Assembly (NCBI RefSeq): GCF_000150275.1
Contig: NW_002060947.1
Location: 6,940,947-7,004,946, forward strand
Origin: Trichoplax adhaerens
Lineage: Eukaryota; Placozoa; Uniplacotomia; Trichoplacea; Trichoplacidae
Direction of reading: 5' to 3'
DNA: 64,000 nt
In this document: in pieces, positions 1 through 13,274 of the stretch
Layout: each line of letters starts with the position of its first letter
Numbering within the stretch: the stretch's first letter is position 1
Made by a program: the position numbers and the translations under genes
Notes under the pieces: model-generated
What the model was told of the DNA's origin: nothing
Databases searched by the model: none
What the model saw: only the letters and a program-made list of their open reading frames with translations

Positions 1-1950
1 TCGATTGAGATGATAACTTGGATTAGGACAGGCTAAAACTGCTGACCAATTTTGATTTTAAACTTGCATCAAGGATAACCCTTGCAATGTGTTTTCATTT
101 AGCCTTCGGCATGGACGGTCATTTTCAAAATTTCAAAATAAACTGCAGTCCATCAATACCTCATCGTCAATACCGGCATGTCATGTTTGGCCATGGTCTT
201 GCCGTGCATCAATCATGTCGCAGCATTTGTGGAAATGTTTCTCTTGCGATCTTCGTAGCGGGTGTCATTAACCTACAATTCGATAACTCGATTTCAATCA
301 TTTCCCATGACTATTTGACTGAGAATGGTCTACAAGTACTTTTGATTACAGTACATGCTCTGTACAAAACAATACAATTCGAGTAAAGCTGGTGATCAAA
401 CGTTGATGATAGCCAAGATGATACTTTACTGCATTGTTTGTTGCAGTCTTCATCGTCATGATGATTCTTGCAGCATGTTCATTTTCAATCTCCACTCGTA
501 TGATTCACTCTTGTCATCATCATTCCATCCATACAGGCATAGTATTGATCTATGTTTCAAACTGATACCGATGCTAAGGATACATCCATCCAACATATAT
601 GTAAACGCATTACTGCAACTAGGCTAGACATAGTTTTACTGTGTACAGCAAGAAATTCCTTGATCACATACTGTACTATACTGTATCAAGGACATGTTCA
701 TTGCTCCATCATTCTGCATTACCCCAACTCAAATTGGCAATAACATGCAAAGCGACAGATCTTCTTTATTATTTCTACGATGCTTCCTCAAGGGCCAATA
801 AGGTACAGTAACTGCAGCACTTTATAGCACGACATGGCATGCAGCCGCTGCTAACATCTTTTGCTTTCATCTGCTGCTATCTTGAACATGTAGCACACAA
901 CGATTACTTAATGTACTTTCTCTTATTGCCCATTTCGGGCTTTATGAGTGCTCTCCAGCAATTAGAATAGGTATTTCCCTGTATCAACAGCGTCAATAAG
1001 CAAAGATGCATTTGCAATGACTACAGTCTCGATTATGGTAACCTGCAAAGTGAAAAACATCCCTTGACTCTTTGAAATTGTGAGACTACTAGTACGTCCA
1101 GTATGAAGGAAAACTTTCACTTCGATTGCTAGTTTGTGTCATATCCTTTATACATACAGTACTTGTCGAAGGTTAGATGGACACTAGCGGAGCAAATAGT
1201 GTTGGAATAACTGTAGTGCGTAAGGCTCACTAAATCATTTCAAAGGGAAAGCTTGACTTGAAAGTTCCATTGTGTCGTTTATCGTCGTTTGTCGGTTGGT
1301 ATACGCCAGATCGTAGTGGATTGAACGAATGGACACGCAATCAATGCTATTCGTTCTACTACTGATCAATCGCTAATGGAGAGGTTTAAATTCCATTTAA
1401 CTCTGTAGATAGATCCATTAATATTGTAAGAATGGAGTAGGCAATCTCAGCATCTTTCTTATTACTTTCTGATCGAATGAATTGGTTGCGCAACAGAGCT
1501 AAACATACTCGTTATGTCCTACTGTGTTTGATATACATATTGTAGAAGGCAGATTGGAACTGTGCTAGGCACGCTGGTTCAACAGTCCATTCTATTTCAA
1601 CTTGTATTGCACTGTAGAATTGATCATTCATGTGTATTTTATAGTACAATGGATCGATCGCATTTGTTTTTGATTTTGTTCTCTTCGCCTACTACTAATG
1701 CTGACGTAACAAGAGAGAGAGAGGAAGAGGGAGGAAAAAACTACACGGTCCAGTTCTTATATTAACAAGGCAATGCTGGAAATTATTTTCCAAAGTTGAG
1801 GTGGGAGTTTGAAATGTTTGTTACGACAAGAACCAAGTTATTGCATTGAGAAGTTTGTAGACAGTCGATCTTGACGTCCTGTTGATCTCTACCACTCTAT
1901 CCAATTCAATGTCCAGTATGAAACGCTCAACGGGATAGTTTGGGCTGTCT
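1..1950. other. Intergenic, no feature recognised
   Basis: Short open frames of up to about 100 codons occur here, but none shows a recognisable domain, a convincing start, or flanking splice sites that join to another exon. I see nothing else I can support. Confidence 0.5.
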
Positions 1951-2302
1951 GTAGGATAGAATAGCTATTTTACTAGTGTAATTGAATGGATTGCCTGGTA
2001 ACTTGTACAGTAGAAAATGATCAGCAGTGATCCAAGATGAACATTTGATGGAGTTGCTGTGGAGAAGACCGCAGCGTTGATGTTGAACTGATAGATTAAC
2101 CGATAGGCTAACTTGATTTGTTAGGGTTAGGGTTAGGGTAGAATAGGTATTCTACTACTATAGTTGAATCGATTGGATGGTAACTTGTACAGTCGAAAAT
2201 GATCAGCAGTGATCCAGGATGAACATTTGATTGAGTTACTGTGGAGAAGACCACTGCGTTGATGTTGAACTCATAGAATAGACGAAACGATAGCCAACTT
2301 GA
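1951..2302. repeat. Diverged direct duplication (about 165 bp x2) with TTAGGG run at the junction
   Basis: A segment at about 1951-2116 is repeated at about 2136-2302; both copies contain 'ggtaacttgtacagt', 'aaaatgatcagcagtgatcc' and 'gttgatgttgaact' in the same order with scattered mismatches. Between them, 2121-2138 is three exact TTAGGG units, the animal telomere repeat. No coding function is apparent. Confidence 0.75.
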
Positions 2303-2724
2303 CATGTTTTTATTGCATTGACAATACATTTTCACTGCCATTTTACGACAGTTGTCCTGTTTACAGTCAGAAAGACTATTCCTTCAATAGCCTGTTGGTA
2401 GCAATCCCTAGCCCCTGACTTATTTTAAGGGGAATCATCATTTTGGGGATTTCTTGTACTACTACGGTAATCAAAGTGTATTTTGAAGGACAAAATTGCC
2501 TACAAACTCGCCACCATGATCATGAATCAATCAAAGTATACTATTCAAAATGTGCAATGTCGGCATTCATTTTGAGTGTAATCAGCCCCCTAATAATCAT
2601 GATTGACTGGAAATAATCTTATTCAATATCGTCCATAACATGATGTCATGGTTGTAGCCTAGAAGAGTCATAATTATGCTGTAATAATGTTGGCTACAGA
2701 GTGCAATGGATTTAGCACAAAGGT

Positions 2725-3262
2725 TGGCTGTTGTTGATCTCAGCTCTTGACGTCGTTGATTCTTTTTTTTTTTTTTTATTTTTCAACTTTTTCTTCCACT
2801 TACCAGCTGCATCCAGTGGTCGTATCGTGTTGTTTTACTACTGAACATTTGCATTCTACTCCATTAGACTTGATATAGAACACAAGTAGAAGTAATTGAA
2901 CGCAACTAATTTCTTATTTGGCTGTTGTTGATCTCAGCTCTTGGCGTCGTTGATTCTTTTTTTTTATTTTATTTTTCAACTTTTTTTCCCACTTACCAGC
3001 TGCATCCAGTGGTCGTATCGTGTTGTTTTACTACTGAACATTTGCATTCTACTCCATTAGACTTGATATAGAACACAAGTAGAAGTAATTGAACGCAACT
3101 AATTTCTTATTTGGCTGTTGTTGATCTCAGCTCTTGACGTCGTTGATTCTTTTTTTTATTTTATTTTTTAACTTTTTTTCCCACTACTGAACATTTGCAT
3201 TCTACTCCATTAGACTGGATATAGAACACAAGTAGAAGTAATTGAACGCTGCTAATTTGTCA
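2725..3262. repeat. Tandem repeat, about 193 bp x3
   Basis: Units begin with 'ggctgttgttgatctcagct' at about 2725, 2920 and 3113. Each carries a T-rich tract and then 'gaacatttgcattctactcc'. The third copy lacks the stretch containing 'taccagctgcatccagtggt', so it is about 45 bp shorter. Copies are nearly identical outside the T tract, which implies recent amplification. Confidence 0.85.
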
Positions 3263-3736
3263 TTTTGACCACCATCATTAGTCTAATTTTGTAGCCTGCA
3301 AAGGTAGGGGGTAAATTGACAATACCCAGGGTATTCTTGACTCACCAGGAGTGGATTCAAGACAACGTTCCAGTATAGGAATGGATCTGCTGTATCATAC
3401 GCCTAGTGATGGATCATCTGGCTTGATTTTAATTGCCACTTGATAGTGTTGTCTATGGGATTACTAGTCCTGTATTCGACGCTTGACTGCCTATTTTCAG
3501 GCGATGCACCGCGACTGGTCTTGGATACCCCCCCCCCCAGAGAACAATGCTATAGCAGGTATATGTTTCATACGACAGCGATCATACCAGTCTGTACCAT
3601 AGAAATGGGATCGCTGTCGTCCATGCAAACTCCATGGCAAGAAAACCTTCTACAATGGATGTCATTGGAACGGCATTGAGCAAACCCTTATGGCGAATCG
3701 TTGACAGGTGTTGCACTTAAGCAGCAACTTTGACAA
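3263..3736. other. Intergenic spacer with an 11-bp C run
   Basis: No gene is visible. The only notable feature is an uninterrupted run of 11 cytosines at 3528-3538 in otherwise AT-rich DNA. Confidence 0.4.
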
Positions 3737-4945
3737 GAGAATAAACTATTGAAACGGATTAAACTAATGATATTCAGCCCTGCCACAATGGCTGTCTGTT
3801 CACAAGTCAGAAAATTGTTTCTTCTCTTTACAAATGAGTGAAAAATTCCATCCAAATACATGCCAATTCCTAGTTGTATAAAGTAAATGGACTGCGGTCG
3901 GTTGTATAATCTGTGTCAAGATTGTAACCAAGACTACAAAATGCAATTTTTCTGTTCAAAGCAATAGCATACAATTCTGCAGTATCAAATATGTCTAATC
4001 TTCAACAAGAGGATAAACTAGCTATTGAAACGGATTGAACTAATGATATTCAGCCCTGCCACAATGGCTGTCTGTTCACAAGTCAGAAAATTGTTTCTTC
4101 TCTTACAAATGAGTGAAAAATTCCATCCAAATACATGCCAATTCCTCGTTGTAGTAAGTAAATGGACTGCGGTCGGTTGTATAATCTGTGTCAAGATTGT
4201 AACCAAGACTACAAAATGCAATTTTTCTGTTCAAAGCAATAACATACAATTCTGCAGTATCAAATATGTCTAATCTTCAACAAGAGGATAAACTAGCTAG
4301 TGAAACGGATTGAACTAATGATATTCAGCCCTGCCACAATGGCTGTCTGTTCACAAGTCAGAAAATTGTTTCTTCTCTTTACAAATGAGTGAAAAATTCC
4401 ATCCAAATACATGCCAATTCCTCGTTGTAGTAAGCAAATGGACTGCGGTCGGTTGTATAATCTGTGTCAAGATTGTAACCAAGACTACAAAATGCAATTT
4501 TTCTGTTCAAAGCATAACATACAATTCTGCAGTATCAAGGAAATAACTACAACAACTTTCAGTCTGGCTTGAATTCCATTTCTATCCAACGGTCATGACC
4601 GTCAATGCTGTCTTGCATGGCAGACGTTTATGTCTAATCTTGGACAGGTGTTGAACTCAAGCAGGAACTTGGACATGAGGATAAAGTGTTGAAACTGATT
4701 TTATTATGATATTCAACACTGTCACAATGGCTGTCTATTGAGAAGTGAGCAGATTGTCTCTTGACCTTAAAATGAGTGGAAAATTGTATCCCAAATAATT
4801 CTCATTCCTAGTCATACAAAGGAAATCGACTATTGTCGGTTATACACTCTCTCTGTCAAGATTGTAACCAAGACTACAAATGCTTTCACACAATCATTTT
4901 ATTCAAGGGAATAATATACAACACAGTAGTATCAGGTAAACAAGT
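3737..4945. repeat. Tandem repeat, about 273 bp x3 plus one diverged copy
   Basis: Units start near 3740, 4012 and 4287 and share 'cagccctgccacaatggctg', 'actgcggtcggttgtataat' and 'caagattgtaaccaagacta'. They differ by only a few substitutions and small indels. A fourth, clearly older copy begins near 4677 ('ctgtcacaatggctgtctat', 'caagattgtaaccaagacta'). Open frames on both strands across the array are a by-product of the repeat. Confidence 0.85.
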
Positions 4946-5516
4946 AGAATAACTTTCAACCTGGCTTGAACTGATTTCCATCCACTGGTCACGATCGTTT
5001 TAATGCTGTATAGTAGTATAATGTCTTCCATTGCGGACGGTTGAGCTGGTTGCACCAGGGTACATATTTGTAAAAACTGCAGTAAGAAGGTGTTATTGGA
5101 TCGTTGATAATCCTATCAAAATAACTTGAATAGGAAACCACTTCTTATTGCTTTAATTAACCTTTAATTTCTCTTCCAAACAAGACGTCTCCTTTTTTCT
5201 GTTCGAAATCAAATATCAGCATACTGTTATGATTGTTTGTGGTCTATTTCTCATACTAGTGCTTGAACTTGGACGACAAGGATAAAATAACGCTTAGTCA
5301 AATGACGCCTATCAGTGACGAATTGCGTCCACTTTTTTTGACTAATAATCAGTATCTTAGACACCTAGGCGAGGAATCATCGATACATTGACCTACCGAA
5401 TTTGGACATCATTTTGATATCCTGTAATATTGGCTATGAGGCAATCAACAATGAAAGACAATCTTGCTAGCTACGCTTTATTAATGGATTGCATTATTTT
5501 ACTTTGATACTTTTAG
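4946..5516. other. Unresolved stretch upstream of RAF
   Basis: The RAF promoter and first coding exon should lie here or further left. I could not choose one ATG-containing exon with a donor in phase 0, so no start is annotated. Nothing else is recognised. Confidence 0.3.
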
Positions 5517-8500
5517 ATTCGTAGCCTACGGTATACTATCAATTTAACTGAAAATAGTATTGAATCATTGAATCAACGATTTTCGGGTGGAAGACAAAAT
5601 TCACCGAACTATTCTGAGGTAAGTTGAATTGTACATTTACCCTGCTTACACTATATTCAAATAGAAATCTACTACATGAACGATCACTGCCTATTTTAAT
5701 GTACAATGATATCGTCCCAAATGCGTTACTGTAAATTGTATGAATTTCCTTACTATTGCCTAATATGCGTAAATGAATCGATAATATCACGTCTTAACTA
5801 GTCAAATATCCAGAATCAAAAATTTACAAATCATATGGCCCTAAAACTTACAACACTTACTCTCATTGTTGTATCTCTTCTGTTCGTCTTTCTGCTCTTT
5901 ATGATGGGTTACAGTTACACCTGTAAAGTACAATAAAATTAGCTTGCGTCATAGTACTTACATTTTAACTAATCAATATCAACTGAACATAGAAATATAG
6001 ATTATGATATCGTTATACGTTCAATAAACTCTTGTATTTTGTTTATTATATCTTTTACCAATAGGAAATCAACGATTTACAAAATAGACTAGCTGCTTTA
6101 AAAGCACGCTTACGCCATCTAACTGATCAAAGAAGTAATGGTCGTGCTCCTACAAGTACTACCAATAGCTGGAACAGCAATGATAGTAGTCAAGGTAATT
6201 CAACGTCTCAATCATTGCCACCAATAAAGCGTGGCCAATTACGAGCCTACCTACCAAATGAGCAAAGGACTGTGGTAAGCATTGTAAAACTTAGTGTACG
6301 TTTCTATTATGGTCTTAATAATAGTTGATAAATAAGACTCATTTCAATTCATAACAGACTATAAACCCTGTTCTTGTTAGCTGACCTAGCAAAAGCTCTA
6401 CACATTTGATATTTAACTGGTAATGTAGTGTTGTACTGCATACTTTTAAAATAATCTAGCGTCACTGTGATGTCACTCTAAAATATGATTATAGCAGTTT
6501 TTCAATTTGGCTAATTTTTTTTATGAACCGTTAGTTGCTCAACATAATAAGTCATAGGGGCCCTAAGAAAGTAACCATACGTATATGTTGTTGCGCGTGT
6601 ATGATGATAGTTTTAAAAACCAAGTATACTTGTATTGAAAATTTTGCTCTGTAAAATATTCACTACTACATATGTTAGATAGAAAGCATGTACAGTCCAA
6701 TCTTTTAAGGATTGATAATATATCAACAATATTAAATTATGAATGATATGGCAAAACTATTTCTACCAAGTCATTTTCTATACTTTCAGAACACTAACTG
6801 ACTTTCACTATGCTCACTATTGAAGTACTAATTTGCGCTCATTAACATATTTTACATTGTGCAGCATATGTCGTCTAATTAAATTATCACGTCAACATAA
6901 TTCTTAAATAAATAATCTCTTGTTAAATTTGTTAGCATCACTAGATTATGTAGGCTTACAGCGAAGTATAAATTGATCATATCGTGCAGTTTCAATGATG
7001 TTTCATCCAATGACTTATCTACTATATACTTCATTTTATTCTTATTGGTAGTTTATGCAGTTGGTAACAATGTCACAACGCAAATTAGGCACTAGAAATA
7101 ATAGTATCACCTTTTAAAACTAGGTACAAGTTAAACCTGGCGTAACCTTGCGTTCCGCATTGACTAAAGCGATGAAAATGCGTGGATTGCAACCTGAAAC
7201 TTGCGAAGTTTATAAATTTCGATCGCGGTAAGTCAGTCACCTGGTAATGTTTGGATAATGTACCCGTATTCACTTGCTAGACCCATACTGCACTTGAATG
7301 TAATTCAACAGCCCTAGAAATTGGACTGAGCTGGAGATATCGTTATAATACAATATCTTCATGCAAGAATGTCATGTATTACAACGATATAGTGACACTA
7401 TGGTCTCAGTTACATGATGGTGTATTATATACTGAAGCAATAAAAAGACTTCTAATTAGTACGGTGTTATAATTCAATCGATTATCATGTAGGACTCCTA
7501 TCGATTGGGAAACTGACATGGCGGTCCTTGAAGGTGGAGAGGTAAGAAACAATCGCTGCAATCTTTTTTCCAGTTTATCGATTTAAGTACAGCACATTTT
7601 ACAACTTTATTACGTTTCATTTAAATCAAAAGAATTAAAAAACTATAGATCTGCTTTCACATAGATCATAAATTCGATATTTAAATATGATTGCTGTTTC
7701 TTTCCGATAAATACCTTATCTATTTCTAACTTCAAAAGCCCTCTCAAACACTTTCTAGGAAAAGAGAATTTGTCGTTAACTATTAGTTCCGTTATCTCAT
7801 GTTTCTTTTTTATCTGCTTACAGTAAAAATGTATGCTTTGCCAGATCTCGGATCACATGAATATTAATTTGCTCTGTTATGTCCATTTTCACGTGTAGAT
7901 TTCAGTTGAAATTAGAGAACAGTTCTTAGAAGCCACTGGCATAAAACATTACTTTGTAAGTACCTTGTATCGCTTGTTATCCTAGTAAAATTGAGCATGG
8001 CTGATTATAATTTATTGATTAAGTTGCATGATTGGCGCTTACTAAATTGCAATGTAACTTACCTTTTTCTAACCAACTGCAGGTAAAGAAAACCTTTTTA
8101 ACACCTACTTTATGTAACAGTTGTCATCGCTTACTCATTCAAGGATACAGGTTTAATTACATATAATATAACTTTAAATCACCATATGTATGATTACATG
8201 ATACTTGAATTAAAAAAATCTGCCTACATCAAACCAACTCTTAACGTAATCTAGATAATAGATCATACAAATCAAAATTATTATGATTTACTTTGTATCA
8301 TTATAATTTTGCAATAGATGCCAACGTTGTGGATTTCGATTCCATCCCAAATGTGATGCTTATGTACCAGCGATATGCGTTCAAAATGGAAATAGCCACG
8401 TCATTCAGTGGTGAGTTAATCAATCCATTCATGGTTGTAATTTTATAGTGGAAACATAAATTTATTGTAAATGATTTCAATTTTTATGTTGTTGTGATCA

Positions 8501-11000
8501 CACTAGGATGTTAGCTAATGAAAATAGGGCTGTTAAAATAAAGACGGTTGAAGACCCTAATCGTCCTGTCCCTGCACTTCCATTAACTCCTGAATCACGT
8601 ATTCGGTCAACTTCTTCACCCAATGTTAATATGGATATAGATCAGGTAAGGGTATTGATTGTTTTCATTTTCTTTTCAATAGTTTTAATTAATTCTACGT
8701 ATCAAGAATTTGTGTTACTTCTATTTATCGTTGGATAAAGAACTAAATAATAACTAGAGTATTTTTGCTACTTGTAGAAAAATTTGAGAAATACGGTGCC
8801 GTTACAAGGTATTGAATTTATTTAAATAGTTAATATACATAATTTATAATGAATTTGCATTCAAATCAAGATTGTCCTTTATGATGTATACCATGTGTTT
8901 GGTAGTAGAAAGAATCTCTTATCATGGTTTTATAATTTATCTCAGTAGGAATACGTTCAACAGATACAAAGCTTTCCACTGTTGATTCGATAACTCTTCC
9001 CAGGCCAAATAACATTCCAATACGCTCCCAATCACGGCCGCCCACCAATCTCATTAGGCCGACGGTAATAATTTCTCCTAATGAATCATCAAATCCTACG
9101 CAAGTATCTTTCGCAGATGCTAAAGCAGCCGAACGTGTGATAGTTTCAAAAGAGACTTTATTACCAAAACCTGAAGATGATGCAAATTCTGGACGATCAA
9201 GGTCCAAATCAAGTCCAGACGAAATGCGTCTTGTTAGTACAAAATTATTTAATCTTTTTCTCTATAGGAGAAATAGCATTGGCTAAATTATCTAAGTACT
9301 TACAATTTAAATCATTCCTGTTACATAGCCTCGCAAGCGACATGCGAGAACAAGTGATGACTGGGAAATTGCACAATCCGATATTACAATTGGACCAAGG
9401 ATTGGATCCGGTTCATATGGAACAGTATTCAAAGGACATTGGCATGGTTCGAATTAAAACTGAATTTCGAAATGCTACTGATAGATAGACGAATATATCG
9501 GTTATAACTTCTATCTGATCTTTCTATTATAGGACCTGTTGCAATAAAAAAGCTTAATGTTACAGATCCTACCCCATCCCAACTACAGGCTTTTAAGAAT
9601 GAAGTTACGGTTTTAAGGTGAACTAAATTTACTTAGCAATGTTGCAATGATCAAATATTGAAGAGTAATATGTCCTCATATATTGCTGTACGTTCTTTAT
9701 TCATATTATTATTTATACCTAGGAAAACACGACATGTAAACGTTTTATTGTTCATGGGTGTAATGTCCAAACCCTTCTTAGCCATCGTTACACAGTGGTG
9801 TGAAGGATCAAGTCTTTATCGCCACTTGCATGTAATGGAAACTAAATTTGAAATGCTACAGATTACGGAAATAGCCAGGCAGACAGCGCAAGGAATGGAG
9901 TATGTTATCAAAGTCTCGATTTAATCTTAAAATAATAAATGTTACTTTATGATTGGCTATCTATATACAGAGTATTAATTTTATTGTCTGTCGTAAAATC
10001 TTATCTTACAGTTATTTACATGCGAAGTTCATCATTCATCGGGATTTAAAATCAAATAGTATCCTAAAACTGTTAATAGACCGTATATGTTTGCAAATAC
10101 TACTGATTATACTTTTAAATTTGCTCTCTAATTTTATTTGATCCAATCGCATTATTTTATTGTATTTCTTAACGATTCGAAGACATCTTTTTACATGATG
10201 ATTTAACTGTAAAAATTGGAGATTTTGGTTTAGCAACTGTGAAATCAAGATGGAGCACATGTCAAGATAGTGAACAACCGTCTGGCTCTATATTATGGAT
10301 GGTAGATGCATTTTCACTCAACTTAATTTCACGTTATAGATTTAGTCACTATTTAACATGAATATGTTTGTGCAGGCGCCGGAGGTCATGAGGATGCAGG
10401 ACGTTACACCGTACACGGTCAGGTCAGATATCTATAGCTTTGGCATGGTGTTACTTGAATTAACAACAGGAGAACTGCCGTATTCTCAAAAGAGCAGAGA
10501 TCAGGTAAATGCAGATGAATGTATAATATCGATATTACAATTACTAAAAAATGTAAATTCATACTTTATCTATACAAGATAATATTTATGGTTGGATGTG
10601 GACTTTTGAAGCCAAACTTGAATCAGTGTAGACCGGAAACACCTAAACATTTGAAAGCAATAATATCAGACTGTTGTAAATATTCTCGAGATGAGCGCCC
10701 AGATTTTGCTCAGGTAAGATATATCTATTTTCGTCAATACGAAGCGAATTGCTAATTGCATTTCGTAGAAGGATTTTAACACCGATAATATCTGTCGCTT
10801 CTGCAATTTAGGTGTTGGGGGTACTGGAAAATTTGGCGCAAGATATCCCAAAAATCCATCGTAGTATGTCAGAACCGATGATAAACAGACCAGATGATGC
10901 ATTAAGTATTGTTGGCACTCCAAAATCGCCAATTCCCAGTGCTTATGGGAACTTTTCATTTTTATCCAATACGAATACAATTGATAGCAAAATGACTTAA
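5517..11000 (+). CDS. RAF: RAF serine/threonine kinase, B-Raf type (5' end incomplete)
   Basis: Ras-activated MAP3K that phosphorylates MEK at the plasma membrane. Exons: 5517-5618, 6065-6274, 7124-7227, 7493-7541, 7899-7955, 8083-8150, 8318-8410, 8507-8645, 8778-8808, 8949-9232, 9338-9446, 9533-9617, 9723-9899, 10012-10058, 10183-10301, 10376-10504, 10579-10713, 10812-11000; 708 codons in one frame plus stop. Order seen: B-Raf-specific N-terminal helices ([11 protein letters not shown]), Ras-binding domain ([21 protein letters not shown]), C1 zinc finger with all His/Cys ligands ([16 protein letters not shown]), a CR2 14-3-3 motif (RSTSSPNV), then the kinase: acidic N-region TSDDWEI, G-loop [38 protein letters not shown]. 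The C-terminal 14-3-3 site RSMSEP lies near residue 663. The DD of the N-region and the N-terminal helices make it B-Raf-like, not C-Raf-like. The initiating exon was not found. Confidence 0.95.
7325..7410. other. Long imperfect hairpin inside a RAF intron
   Basis: Arms 7337-7351 and 7376-7390 pair over 15 bp with one mismatch around a 24-nt loop. Flanking ACTGAG (7325-7330) and CTCAGT (7405-7410) extend the stem. It lies in the intron between two Ras-binding-domain exons. It could be a small inverted-repeat element or a structured RNA; the sequence alone does not decide. Confidence 0.4.
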
Positions 11001-13274
11001 GTATTATGATACTATATCCGTTTTATATTAAACTCATGTAAAATCGCGAAAAAATCATATTTTAAACTTCTGTACTAATTCTGTAAAATAAGATACGTTT
11101 GTTAGATAGTGTAATGGGAAAATTTACTTTCCCGTGCGAAGGATTAAAAGATTTCCTATCTTCAAGATGAAATGTAATATAAAAATTTAAAGACAAAGAG
11201 TTTTTAATTATTTATTCAGTATGACACGTAATCATAACTTTTTTCCTAGCCGGGAACATTACGACGGTAATTTTACATAATTACTGCATTATTAACGAAA
11301 TACGCAGTGCTTTAAGAAAAAAAATTGAAAATAATTTACTCTATTAATCAATTGTAAATGATACCAAATTTGCTGATATAACTTTACGAAGGTGAGGAAT
11401 AATTATTATAGGACTCTGCTGCATTTTTGCACAGAGTGATGAAATTTACTACCGATATTACATTATACCGTACTATTTATAACAACTTTATTACAAGATA
11501 TACATTATTATCGCAGATGCTTATTTTAAGATGTGTTACTTATCATCGTGATGTTGTTTCTGCGCAATTTACTGCTTACTATATATGTATTTTAACTGTT
11601 CGGATAAAGTTAATGTGGCGCTGCCTGTTTTACCGCAACATTAATTCTCTACTATTATACGCCTATGTACATGAATAAGACTATGAATACCGTGGGTTAA
11701 ATATGTATAGCTCTTTAAGCCTGATTCTTAACCCGAACTAAGTAAAATTACACTTCTCTCTATTGAAATGCTATAAAACTATTAAATGGTGTTACTTGTC
11801 TACAATATCATCGTTCCTAGACGAAATTAATGACACGAGATCTGTATAGTTTCTTATTTGATGAAATCATTACATAAGAAATTATACAGACCCCCTATCA
11901 TTAGTTTACCTTATTAATTAAATTTCAAATAGGAACATATCGACACTATTCGTAAGCTAACATCGTTAACCTAAAAGATTGAAATCTGCTATTTCTGGCT
12001 AGCTTAAAAAATTTGAAGCGCTACCTATATTGTTGTATTTGAAAATAGTAATATTTATATGTTTCCGAATTCTAAGTTGTTTCGTCTGCATTTGTAATAA
12101 ACCCTTTACAATTTGTCTGTAATATATGCGTTGACGTTAGTATTGTTCAACAGTTTTGGAGTATTGTTGCCTAGTTGACGTACATACCCGTATGTGGATT
12201 TAAGAGGAGAATCATAATTCTCTTAGCAGGAATAGCTTTAATTTACTTTCTATAACTTCGGTAGAAAATACGAATGAATTACTTTGTAATGGTATTTATT
12301 ATATACGTATCAAGTAGCTACATTATGCGAGATGATAAGCTGAAATGAGCTGCAGTATATGCGAATGTCACTTAGAATAACAATTTATTTTATGGCAACA
12401 TTTAGTATTATTCTTGCCTAAGTGACTACAATTCATTAGCACAGCATTCAACGGTTTCATATTCCGACGTAAGTTTATTGTAAGCACAGCCCTTTCAAGA
12501 TGAATAAAGCTGCGGAAGACATTAGCAGAGGTGCACAAGAAGTATTTCCAGAGTGATTAGATGGAAAGTTATACAAAGTTTATACGTGTAGAAATCTAAA
12601 GTGGTTGGCAAAACTAATCACTATTAACTAATGAATTCTATAGTGATGTTGAATAATATTCTAAGTGATACGATCATATTACGCGCGTACAGTAGTGTCC
12701 AGTTAATACGCGTATAAGTAAAATAACTGCTAGTGTTAATTTGTTCAGAGTTACCGCTAATTATATCTTTTTAATTTCTTCAATCTCATTAGCCTCTAAT
12801 ATACTACAATCTCCAAGTCTAATATTATGTTTATAAGGTTTTAATACGGCGCATCGCATGATTCATACAAAAACATTGTTATTATACTGAATAGTTAGCT
12901 ATTTGAAAATAATTCGATTTGAAACCTATCTTGACTTCAGAAATAGCAAGACCATCCATCTAGTATTGTAATACATTCAATTTATTTTGATGGCATAAGT
13001 TAATAACATTAACAAGATCTTACTATAACAATAACTTGGGTATATTATACGTAAGTCGATTAAAACACAGCTATACGAACAATAAAAATTTGTTATATAA
13101 AATAAGATTAAACTATCCAATCCAACAATGCTACAAAATATGAAAAAGTCTTTAATGTAACATTTAGAAACCTCGCAAAAGTATGAATAATATACACTAT
13201 TTATAGATATCATTTTTAGATATACACTGATATTTGAACAATCTTGAATAGTATTGATTTTAAAGTACTATCGG
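11001..13274. other. 3' flanks of RAF and Kish-B; no gene seen
   Basis: Convergent intergenic region of AT-rich sequence holding the 3' UTRs of the two flanking genes. Open frames (for example 11427-11678 + and 12977-13213 -) look random. One notable inverted repeat is listed separately. Confidence 0.5.
11841..11890. other. 17-bp stem hairpin in the RAF 3' flank
   Basis: Arms 11841-11857 and 11874-11890 are complementary at 16 of 17 positions, and the 16-nt loop contains a further TGAT/ATCA pairing. It lies about 840 bp past the RAF stop. Size resembles a small-RNA precursor, but there is no direct evidence of expression. Confidence 0.4.

Noticed and set aside
4018-4273. Open frames on both strands within the 273-bp repeats
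   Set aside because: They are unit-long by-products of the tandem repeat and are broken in the other copies by small indels.
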